24,639 bases of DNA from Betaproteobacteria bacterium (GTDB taxonomy: Bacteria > Pseudomonadota > Gammaproteobacteria > Burkholderiales > Burkholderiaceae_C), in NCBI GenBank assembly GCA_005882155.1, contig VBCQ01000207.1:1-24639 (forward strand). The letters run 5' to 3'. Both the position numbers and the translations under genes were made by a program. Below, one piece after another: positions 1 to 7,181 of this stretch. The notes under the pieces are model-generated. The model had not been told where the DNA came from. It made no database searches and was given only the letters and a program-made list of their open reading frames with translations. How positions within the stretch are numbered: position 1 is the stretch's first letter; each line of letters begins with the position of its first letter.

Positions 1-90
1 AAGTTGGACGCGCTGCGGTACCCAGTGTTCCACCCGAAGTGTCGCCCGTTGTTGAGCGGCGTCAAGCCCGTAGTGGCGCCCCGCGCGGGG
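1..90. other. Non-coding edge, no gene recognised
   Basis: These bases lie downstream of the sulfurtransferase stop. Near position 76-89 there is a short GC-rich self-complementary stretch (GCCCCGCGCGGGGT) without a T-run. It could be a weak transcription-end hairpin, but nothing decisive is visible. Confidence 0.3.
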
Positions 91-942
91 TCAGCTGCGC
101 GCGATCGGCCGCGATGGGTCGGCCGACCATTCGCTCCACGAGCCTGGGTACAGCACCGACCCGTGCAAGCCGGCGACCTCCATCGCCAGCAGGTTGTGGC
201 ACGACGTCACGCCGGAGCCGCACTGGTGCACGACCTGCGACGGATCGTCGACGGCCAGACCGGCTTCGAACTCGGCGCGCAATTGGGCTGCCGGCTTGAA
301 GCGTCCGTCGGGCAGCAGGTTGTCTTTGAAGAAGCGGTTGCGCGCGCCGGGAATGTGGCCGGCCTGCGCATCGAGCGGCTCGACGTCGCCGCGATAGCGC
401 TCCGCCGCGCGCGCATCGATCAGGCGGGTGCGCCCCAGACGTTTCAACAAGCTCGCTGCGTCGATGCTGCCGACGAGCGGCTCGCGCAGCGGGTAGGGTG
501 GCAAGGCGTGCGGCGTCGCCACGGCGGACTCGAGCTCGCCGCCGGCTTGCTGCCACGCGGACACGCCGCCATCGAGTACCGCGACGGCGTCGTGGCCGAG
601 CCAGCGCAGCATCCACCATGCGCGCGCGGCGTACATCGCGCCCTGACGGTCGACCACGACGACCTGCGTCGCGGGCGAGACGCCGAGCCGGCCGAGCGTG
701 GCGGCGAAGACCTCGCGCGTGGGCAATGGATGGCGGCCGTTGAGCCCGGTTTTGGTCGCCGACATGTCGCGGTCCAAATGCAGGTACTGCGCGCCCGGCA
801 GATGGCCCTCGCGATAGCTGCGCTCTCCGGCCGTCACGTCGGCGAGGTCGAAGCTGGTGTCCAGAATCACCAGCGGCTCGACGCTGCGCGTCAGTGCGAG
901 CAGTTGCTCGGCCGAGATGAGGGTCGTGTACGCCATGCTCAT
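91..942 (-). CDS. sseA: 3-mercaptopyruvate/thiosulfate sulfurtransferase (tandem rhodanese)
   Basis: This 283-residue protein is a two-domain rhodanese. The N-terminal domain (about residues 8-135) is the inactive one. The C-terminal domain (about 155-280) carries the active-site loop CGSGVT with the persulfide-forming cysteine at residue 241. CGSGVT is the loop type of SseA-like 3-mercaptopyruvate sulfurtransferases, whereas classical rhodaneses have a CRKGVT-like loop. Such enzymes move sulfane sulfur from 3-mercaptopyruvate to acceptors in the cytoplasm. The length is normal for the family. The start ATG at 942 overlaps the stop of the upstream permease gene (ATGA), so the two are probably translationally coupled; a second ATG two codons later (936) is also possible. 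It is the last gene of a three-gene minus-strand run. Substrate preference cannot be fixed from sequence alone. Confidence 0.9.
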   Translation of the reverse strand: MSMAYTTLISAEQLLALTRSVEPLVILDTSFDLADVTAGERSYREGHLPGAQYLHLDRDMSATKTGLNGRHPLPTREVFAATLGRLGVSPATQVVVVDRQGAMYAARAWWMLRWLGHDAVAVLDGGVSAWQQAGGELESAVATPHALPPYPLREPLVGSIDAASLLKRLGRTRLIDARAAERYRGDVEPLDAQAGHIPGARNRFFKDNLLPDGRFKPAAQLRAEFEAGLAVDDPSQVVHQCGSGVTSCHNLLAMEVAGLHGSVLYPGSWSEWSADPSRPIARS

Positions 943-1829
943 GACTCCGGGGTGGTGGCGACGGCGCTGGCGGGCGTGCCGCTGCGCCACATGATGGCGG
1001 CCAGGCCGGCGCTGACGATCAGCCCCATGCCGGCCAGCGCCATCCAGGTCACGCGATCGTCGAACAGCAACACGCCGTAGGCGAACGAGTAGGCGATGCC
1101 GAGGTATTGCAGGCTCGCGTTGACGAGCGTGCGGCCGGTGCCGTAGGCGCGCGTCATCATCAGCTGCGCGACCGTCGCCAGCACGCCGACCGAGAGAAGC
1201 AGCGCAAGCCCGTGCAGCGTGTGAGCGTGCCAGTTCCCGCCGATCGTCGCGAGAGCGGCGCCAGCGACGACGCCGCCGATCGAGAAATAAAACACGACCC
1301 GATAGTCGGGTTCGCCGACGCGGCCGAGCGCGGTGATCTGCAGGTAGGCCATCGCCGACACCATGCCCGACAGCAGTCCCATCAGGCCATGCCACAACTG
1401 GTCTTGCTCGATGGTCGGGCGCAGGATCAGCGCGACGCCGACGAAGCCGAGCAGCACCGCGGCAACGAGTCGCGTGTCGATCCGCGCGCCGCCGAGCATC
1501 ACCGCGCCGCCGAGGAGGAATAGCGCCATCCATACCGACGACATGTAGTTCAAGGTCATCGCGGTGGCGAGCGGCAGGTTGCCGATCGCATAGAACCACA
1601 GGCACAGCGCGCTGACGCCGGTCAAGCTGCGCCAGAAATGCATCGTCGCCACTGGGGTGCGCAGCGTACCGCCATGCCAGCGCGCCAACGCGGCGATCAT
1701 CACCGCGCCGGTGAGGCCGCGATAGAAGACGATCTCACCCGCACCGTAGTGCGCCGACGCGAGCTTGACGCACACGCCCATCGTGGCGAAGAGAAACGAC
1801 GCGACGACCATCAACCAGGCGGAGGACAT
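939..1829 (-). CDS. EamA/DMT-family transporter
   Basis: This 296-residue protein is almost entirely hydrophobic, with about ten predicted membrane helices arranged as two EamA repeats (about residues 3-135 and 148-283). It starts MSSAWLMVVASFLFATMGV, the usual first helix of drug/metabolite transporters, and has GVALILRP at the end of the first repeat. Members export or exchange small metabolites across the inner membrane; the substrate cannot be told from sequence. The ATG lies 9 bases after the stop of the Rieske oxygenase gene, and its stop overlaps the sulfurtransferase start by four bases. The three genes are therefore likely one transcript. The ribosome binding site is weak, which fits coupling to upstream translation. 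Confidence 0.88.
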   Translation of the reverse strand: MSSAWLMVVASFLFATMGVCVKLASAHYGAGEIVFYRGLTGAVMIAALARWHGGTLRTPVATMHFWRSLTGVSALCLWFYAIGNLPLATAMTLNYMSSVWMALFLLGGAVMLGGARIDTRLVAAVLLGFVGVALILRPTIEQDQLWHGLMGLLSGMVSAMAYLQITALGRVGEPDYRVVFYFSIGGVVAGAALATIGGNWHAHTLHGLALLLSVGVLATVAQLMMTRAYGTGRTLVNASLQYLGIAYSFAYGVLLFDDRVTWMALAGMGLIVSAGLAAIMWRSGTPASAVATTPES

Positions 1830-1838
1830 GAGTGCGAC

Positions 1839-2951
1839 TCAGCGCCGCAGGTTCATCGCTCGCCGGTACCACTGATGGAATTGCTGCATGCCATCTTCCA
1901 TCGGGCTTTGATACGGGCCGAACTCGTCGTCGCCGCGGTCCATCAGCGCCTTGCGGCCGGCGTCCATGCGCAGTGCGATCTCGTCGTCTTCGGCGCAGGT
2001 CTCCCAGTACGCGGCCTGCTCGGCCTCGACGAACTCGCGCTCGAAGGCGACGATCTCTTCGGGGTAGAAAAACTCGACGACGTTGAGTGTCTTCTGCGGG
2101 CCCTTCGGGTGCAGCGTCGAGACGACGAGCACATGCGGGTACCACTCGACCATGACGTTGGGGTAATAGGTCAGCCAGATGGCCCCGTGTTTCGGGGGCT
2201 CTCCGTTGCGATACGCCAACAGTGCGTCATGCCATTTTCGATAGGCCGCCGACCCGGCTTTCGCGAGCGCATTGTTCGCACCGACGGTCTGCACCGAGTG
2301 GTGATCGCCGAATTCCCAGTGCAGCTTCTCGCAGCTGACGAACTGGCCCAGGCCCGGGTGAAACGGGCCGACGTGGTAGTCCTCGAGGTAGACCTCGATG
2401 AAGGTCTTCCAGTTGTAGTCGCACTCGTGCAGTTGCACGCGGTCGAGCACGTAGCCGTCGAAGCTGAGCTCGCCGCGCGGGGCGACAGAGCGCAGGTCGG
2501 CCGCAATGTCGCGACCATTGGCTTCGAACACCAGCCCGTTCCAGCTCTGCGTCTTGTAGTTGTTGAGGTTCAGGCACGGGTCGTCGTCGAAGTGCGGCGC
2601 ACCGATCAGTTGGCCGTGCAGATCGTAGGTCCAGCGGTGCAAGGGGCAGACGATGTTGCTTCTTGTATTGCCGCGGCCCTGCAGCATGACCGCCTGACGA
2701 TGCCGGCAGACGTTGGAAATCAGCTCGACGCCGCGCGGGGTGCGCACCAGCGCGCGGCCCTCGCCTTCGTGCGCCAGCGCGTGGTAGTCGCCGACGTCCG
2801 GCACCGAGAGTTCATGCCCCAGATAGCGGGGCCCGTGCTGAAAGATCAGCTCCATCTCGCGACGAAACAGGTCGTCGTCGAAATAGGTCGATACGCAGAG
2901 TTGCGAGCGGCTTCGCTCCAGAGCTTCAAGGGTGACGCTCAGGTCGGACAT
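1839..2951 (-). CDS. Rieske-type aromatic ring-hydroxylating oxygenase, alpha subunit
   Basis: This 370-residue protein has an N-terminal Rieske [2Fe-2S] domain with the ligands C82-x-H84 (CRHR) and C102-x2-H105 (CPLH). The catalytic domain has the mononuclear iron site, seen as NWKTFIEVYLEDYHVGPFH with the histidines at 193 and 198; the third carboxylate ligand is probably an Asp near the C-terminus. Proteins of this family hydroxylate or demethylate small organic substrates with O2 and electrons from a separate reductase. No reductase or ferredoxin gene is adjacent, and the substrate is unknown. I chose the ATG at 2951, preceded by GGGGATC, over an in-frame TTG 18 bases upstream. The gene heads a probable operon with an EamA permease and a sulfurtransferase, and is divergent from xseB. 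Confidence 0.87.
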   Translation of the reverse strand: MSDLSVTLEALERSRSQLCVSTYFDDDLFRREMELIFQHGPRYLGHELSVPDVGDYHALAHEGEGRALVRTPRGVELISNVCRHRQAVMLQGRGNTRSNIVCPLHRWTYDLHGQLIGAPHFDDDPCLNLNNYKTQSWNGLVFEANGRDIAADLRSVAPRGELSFDGYVLDRVQLHECDYNWKTFIEVYLEDYHVGPFHPGLGQFVSCEKLHWEFGDHHSVQTVGANNALAKAGSAAYRKWHDALLAYRNGEPPKHGAIWLTYYPNVMVEWYPHVLVVSTLHPKGPQKTLNVVEFFYPEEIVAFEREFVEAEQAAYWETCAEDDEIALRMDAGRKALMDRGDDEFGPYQSPMEDGMQQFHQWYRRAMNLRR

Positions 2952-3170
2952 GATCCCCAGGATCTCCAAAAACCAATGTCAAACCGCCCCCATCAGACCG
3001 AGCGTGGGGGACAAGACGCCGACCGCGGTGCGAGAGGCTGCGGCGGGCCGCGGATTGTACCCGTCGGTTCTGCATCGAGAGGTCAAGCTCCCCAGCTGGC
3101 CCGCACTCGTCCCGTTTGGGGATTTCACCCGGCCCGGCGCTGACTACAATCGCAGTTTCATCTCGCGAAA
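2952..3170. promoter_or_regulatory. Divergent intergenic region with candidate xseB -10 box
   Basis: This 219-base gap separates the divergent Rieske and xseB operons and must contain promoters for both. On the plus strand TACAAT at 3145-3150 is a good -10 hexamer. The best -35 at normal spacing is only TTTCAC (3123-3128). Transcription from it would start near 3157, leaving a leader of only about 14 bases with no clear Shine-Dalgarno sequence before the xseB ATG. No convincing minus-strand promoter was found. Confidence 0.35.
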
Positions 3171-3413
3171 ATGGCAAAAGTCTCCCCGTCGTCCGAGCCG
3201 AACCCTGTTGCCCTGACCTACGAAGACGCTCTGAGCGAACTCGAGCGTCTGGTCGCCGCGATGGAAGGCGGCCAATTGCCGCTGGATCAACTGCTCGACA
3301 ACTATCGTCGCGGGGCCGAGCTGCTCGCTTTCTGCCGCGCGCGGCTCGAGGCAGTGGAGCAGCAGGTGAAAGTTCTCGAAGAGGGGCAACTCAAGCCCTG
3401 GACCTCTGCATGA
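3171..3413 (+). CDS. xseB: Exodeoxyribonuclease VII small subunit
   Basis: This 80-residue protein has the XseB core LTYEDALSELERLVAAMEGG at about residues 15-34, followed by LPLDQLLDNYRRGAELLAFC, which forms the helical pair of the family. XseB binds several-fold to the XseA large subunit to make the enzyme that degrades single-stranded DNA from both ends. XseA is not in the window. Size matches the family (about 80 residues). The stop overlaps the ispA start as ATGA. The order xseB-ispA-dxs is the common proteobacterial arrangement, so this is the first gene of the isoprenoid operon. Confidence 0.95.
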   Translation: MAKVSPSSEPNPVALTYEDALSELERLVAAMEGGQLPLDQLLDNYRRGAELLAFCRARLEAVEQQVKVLEEGQLKPWTSA

Positions 3414-4297
3414 AGCGTGCTGAATTCGAAACCTGGACGCGTGACCAGCTCGACGCGGTGGAGTCCGCGCTCGATGCGTGGGTGCCCGCCGATGCGCCCG
3501 CCGGCCTTGGCCTGGCGATGCGCTACGGCGTGCTCGACGGCGGCAAGCGGCTGCGTCCGCTGCTCGTGCTCGCGGCTGCACAGACGCTCAACGGCTCGCA
3601 TGAAGCCGCGTTGCGTGCCGCCTGCGCGGTCGAGCTGATCCATGCCTATTCGCTGGTGCACGACGACATGCCGTGCATGGACAACGACGTGCTGCGCCGC
3701 GGCAAGCCGACCGTGCATGTGCAGTTCGGCGAAGCGCAGGCCATGCTCGCCGGCGACGCGATGCAGGCGCTGGCGTTCGAAATGCTGACCCCGGACGACG
3801 GCATTGCACCGGCGTTGCAAGCGCGCTTGTGCTCGCTGCTCGCGCGCGCCGCCGGCCACGCCGGGATGGCCGGTGGGCAGGCCATCGACCTCGCAAGCAT
3901 CGGCGTGCCACTGAACGAGCATGCGCTGCGCGACATGCACCATCGCAAGACCGGTGCCTTGTTGCAAGCGAGCGTATTGATGGGCGCCGCCTGCGGCTCG
4001 CCGACCCCGCTTGCGTGGGACGCGCTCGCAGCGTACGGCGATGCGCTCGGCCTCGCGTTTCAGGTCGTCGATGACATTCTCGACGTCACGCAGGCCTCCG
4101 AGACGCTGGGCAAGACCGCGGGCAAGGACCAGCATCACAACAAGCCGACCTATGTCACCGTGCTCGGCCTCGACGCCGCACGGCGCCACGCCGCCGAGCT
4201 GCGCGACAAGGCGCAGGCGGCGCTGGCGCGCAGCGGCCTCACCGACGCTGCCTGGCTGAGCTTGCTGGCCGACAAGGTCGTAGAACGAGACAACTGA
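3410..4297 (+). CDS. ispA: Farnesyl diphosphate synthase (polyprenyl synthetase)
   Basis: This 295-residue trans-prenyltransferase condenses dimethylallyl and isopentenyl diphosphates to geranyl and then farnesyl diphosphate in the cytoplasm. The first Asp-rich motif, DDMPCMD, is at residues 85-91 and has the two-residue insertion of bacterial type II farnesyl synthases. The second, DDILD, is at 221-225. GGKRLRP (44-50) and GKDQHHNKPTYVT are also conserved diphosphate-binding parts. The ATG at 3410 is preferred because it overlaps the xseB stop; longer in-frame extensions upstream are not conserved in character. The stop overlaps the dxs start (TGATG). Confidence 0.95.
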   Translation: MKRAEFETWTRDQLDAVESALDAWVPADAPAGLGLAMRYGVLDGGKRLRPLLVLAAAQTLNGSHEAALRAACAVELIHAYSLVHDDMPCMDNDVLRRGKPTVHVQFGEAQAMLAGDAMQALAFEMLTPDDGIAPALQARLCSLLARAAGHAGMAGGQAIDLASIGVPLNEHALRDMHHRKTGALLQASVLMGAACGSPTPLAWDALAAYGDALGLAFQVVDDILDVTQASETLGKTAGKDQHHNKPTYVTVLGLDAARRHAAELRDKAQAALARSGLTDAAWLSLLADKVVERDN

Positions 4298-6169
4298 TGA
4301 AACACGCTCTGCTTCGCACGATCAACAGTCCCGCCGATGTCCGCCGTCTGACGCGGCCCGAGCTCAAGCAGCTTGCCGGCGAGCTGCGCGACTTCGTGCT
4401 GCAAAGCGTCTCGCAGACCGGAGGACACCTGTCGTCCAACCTCGGCACCGTCGAGCTCACCGTGGCGCTGCACCATGTGTTCAACACGCCGCACGATCGG
4501 CTGGTGTGGGACGTAGGCCACCAGACCTATCCGCACAAGATCCTCACCGGTCGGCGCGACCGCATGCCCACGCTGCGCCAGATCGGTGGCATCAGCGGTT
4601 TTCCGCGCCGCGAGGAAAGCGAATACGACACCTTCGGCACGGCGCATTCGTCGACCTCGATCTCGGCCGCGCTCGGCATGGCGATGGCCGCGAAGCTGAA
4701 AGGCGAAGACCGCAAGAGCGTGGCAATCATCGGCGACGGCGCGATGAGCGCCGGCATGGCCTTCGAGGCACTGAACAACGCCGGCATGCCGCACGCTTGC
4801 GGCCAGGCCGACATGCTGGTGATCCTCAACGACAACGACATGTCGATCTCGCCGCCGGTTGGTGCGCTGAACCGCTACCTCGCGCGGCTGATGAGCGGCA
4901 AGTTCTACGCCGCCGCGCGCGACACCGCGAAGACGGTGCTGAAGAACGCGCCGCCGCTGTTCGAGCTGGCGCGCCGCTTCGAGGAGCACGCCAAAGGCAT
5001 GGTCGTGCCGGGAACGATCTTCGAGGAGTTCGGCTTCAACTATGTTGGCCCGATCGACGGTCACGATCTCGATTCGCTGATCCCGACGCTCGAGAACCTG
5101 CGCGACAAGCCGGGTCCGCAGTTCCTGCACGTCGTCACGAAGAAGGGCTACGGCTACAAGCTCGCCGAGGCCGACCCGGTCAACTACCACGGCCCCGGCA
5201 AGTTCGATCCAGCAGTCGGAATCGTCAACCCCGCAACGCCACCCAAGCAGACCTTCACGCAGGTCTTCGGCCAGTGGCTGTGCGACCAGGCCGAGGCCGA
5301 CTCGCGCCTGGTCGGCATCACGCCGGCGATGCGCGAAGGCTCGGGGATGGTCGAGTTCGAGAAGCGCTTCCCGAAGCGCTACCACGACGTCGGCATCGCC
5401 GAGCAGCACGCCGTGACCTTCGCCGCCGGTCTTGCAGCGCGCCTACGATCAACTGATTCACGACGTGGCGATTCAAAACCTGCCCGTCGTCTTCGCGCTC
5501 GATCGCGCCGGGCTCGTCGGTGCCGACGGGGCGACCCATGCGGGCGCATACGACATCGCTTACTTGCGCTGCGTTCCGAACATGAGCGTGTTGACGCCGG
5601 CCGACGAGAACGAATGCCGACAGCTGCTGTACACCGCGTTCCTGCAAGACCATCCGACAGCGGTGCGCTATCCGCGCGGCAGCGGCGCCGGCGTCGAGAT
5701 CCGCCGCGAGATGACGCCGATTCCGTTCGGCCGCGGCGAGTTGCGGCGCGAGTCGATGAAGACGGCGGCGCAACCCGGCAAGCGCATTGCGATCCTCGCG
5801 TTCGGCACCTTGCTGTATCCGGCATTGGCAGCGGCCGAGAGGCTCGACGCGACGGTGGCCAACATGCGCTTCGTCAAACCGCTCGATGTCGCGCTGGTGA
5901 CAGATTTGGCGCGCCGCCATGATGCAATCGTGACGTTGGAAGAAGGCTGCATCATGGGCGGCGCCGGCAGCGCAGTCATCGAGGCACTGCAAGCCGCCGG
6001 CATTCAAACTCCGGTGCTCACGCTTGGTCTGCCCGATGAGTTCATCGAGCATGGCGACCCCGCGAAGCTGTTGGCGATGGTCGGGCTCGATGCGGCGGGC
6101 ATCGAGCAGGCTGTGCTGAAGCGCTTCGGCGCGCGGCCGGCGCTGGTGCGGCCTGCAGTCAACCACTGA
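4297..6169 (+). pseudogene. dxs: 1-deoxy-D-xylulose-5-phosphate synthase, frameshifted by an internal deletion
   Basis: DXS makes the first intermediate of the MEP isoprenoid pathway from pyruvate and glyceraldehyde-3-phosphate, using thiamine diphosphate. Frame 1 (from the ATG at 4297) encodes residues 1-378 up to GIAEQHAVTFAAG, including the ThDP/Mg motif GDGAMSAGMAFEALNNA and the catalytic Glu in AEQHAVT. The protein then continues one frame over from 5432 as QRAYDQLIHDVAIQ through the normal C-terminus at 6169. The conserved stretch between them (about 16 residues ending IYSTFL in the family) is missing. Both sides of the expected gap would carry CTTGC, which appears once at 5431-5435. 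Restoring 47 bases would give a normal 639-residue enzyme. As written the gene cannot make an intact DXS. It follows ispA with a TGATG overlap. It is either a real deletion, with another source of DXS elsewhere, or an assembly error. Confidence 0.9.
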
Positions 6170-6173
6170 GTTC

Positions 6174-6190
6174 GCGGCCCTGCGGGCCGC
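6174..6190. repeat. Short perfect hairpin after dxs
   Basis: GCGGCCC-TGC-GGGCCGC forms a perfect 7-bp stem three bases after the dxs stop. There is no T-run, so it is not a classical intrinsic terminator. It may protect an mRNA end or attenuate readthrough into folE2. Confidence 0.4.
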
Positions 6191-6276
6191 AAGGTCGGCC
6201 GATTGATGAGATGCTTCGCCAGGACGAGGGCTGACGGTCCGTGTCGCTGCACGATGAGCGGCAACCAAGGACTTCA

Positions 6277-7074
6277 ATGAATCACATGAGCAATCTGAAA
6301 GACGCGCTGCACATCCCCGACACGCAAAGCTAGCGCGACGAACGCCGCCTCGCGATCCAGCGCGTTGGCGTGAAAGACGTGCGCTATCCGATCGAGCTGC
6401 GCATCGGCAAGACCGTGTTGCCGACCGTCGCGCAATGGGACCTCGACGTCGCGCTGCCGGCCGACCAGAAGGGCACGCACATGTCGCGCTTCGTCGCGTG
6501 GCTCGATGCGATCGACGCGCCGCTCGATGCGGCAACGCTCCGCGAGCGGCTCGCTGCCATGCTCGACAAGCTGCATGCGAGCGAAGGCCGAGTCGAAGCG
6601 CGCTTCCCGTTTTTCCTGCGCAAGCGCGCGCCGGTGTCGGGCGTCGAGAGCTTGCTCGAGTACCAAGGCCGCTGGATTGCCGAGTCGCGCGGCGGCGTCT
6701 CTTCGGTGTGGGCCGAGGTGGTCGTGCCGGTGAAGTCGCTGTGCCCGTGCTCGAAGGAAATCTCCGACTACGGCGCGCACAACCAGCGCTCGCACGTGAC
6801 GGTGCGCGTCGAGCTGAAGCAAGACATCTCGTGGCTCGAACTCGTGCGCTTCGCCGAAGACAGCGCATCGAGCGAGATTTGGCCGATGCTCAAGCGGGCC
6901 GACGAGAAGTGGGTCACCGAGCGCGCCTACGAGAACCCGAAGTTCGTCGAAGACTTGGTACGCGACGTGGCGCTGCGGCTGAATGCCGATGCGCGGGTTG
7001 GGCGCTACAGCGTGGACGTGGAGAACTTCGAGAGCATCCACGCGCATTCCGCGTACGCACGCATCGAGCGCTAA
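6277..7074 (+). pseudogene. folE2: GTP cyclohydrolase IB (FolE2) with amber stop at codon 19
   Basis: GTP cyclohydrolase IB (COG1469/FolE2) converts GTP to dihydroneopterin triphosphate, the first step of folate synthesis. The gene starts at ATG 6277 after AAGGA (spacing 5) and reads MNHMSNLKDALHIPDTQS, then TAG at 6331-6333, then continues in the same frame as RDERRLAIQRVGVKDVRYPI to the end at 7074. This is one 265-codon gene with a single in-frame nonsense codon. The metal/active-site region SLCPCSKEISDYGAHNQRSH is intact. A GTG at 6370 could restart translation but would drop the conserved N-terminal strand. TAG is used as an ordinary stop in this window (lgt, the Trp-rich gene), so readthrough by recoding is unlikely. 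It could be a true loss, covered by a FolE elsewhere, or a base-call error. Confidence 0.88.
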
Positions 7075-7075
7075 C

Positions 7076-7181
7076 TGGGCCCCCCAGTCGCTTCGCTCCT
7101 GCCCCCGAGGGGCGCCACCCGGCGGGCCGGCAGAGCCGGTCCCGCGGGCGTGGCTTGATCCGGGGTTGACGGAGTTGGATA
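7076..7181. repeat. GC-rich intergenic repeat element between folE2 and fumarase
   Basis: About 105 bases between the convergent folE2 and fumarase genes are extremely GC-rich and self-complementary. They include GGGCCCCCC, CCCCCGAGGGG and a hairpin CCGGC-AGA-GCCGG (7127-7139). The composition and hairpins resemble the dispersed intergenic repeats of Rubrivivax-like Burkholderiales. It may act as a two-way transcription end. That it belongs to a repeat family is inference, since only one copy is in the window. Confidence 0.5.

Noticed and set aside
4..1080. Long plus-strand open frame opposite the sulfurtransferase and permease genes
   Set aside because: It is the Arg/Ala-rich antisense shadow usual in high-GC DNA; the minus-strand genes have clear family motifs.
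5425..5445. Programmed ribosomal frameshift in dxs
   Set aside because: A frameshift would not restore the missing conserved residues, and no slippery heptamer is present.
6331..6333. TAG in folE2 as a recoded sense codon (for example pyrrolysine)
   Set aside because: TAG ends other genes in the window normally, there is no sign of recoding machinery, and relatives would have an ordinary residue here.
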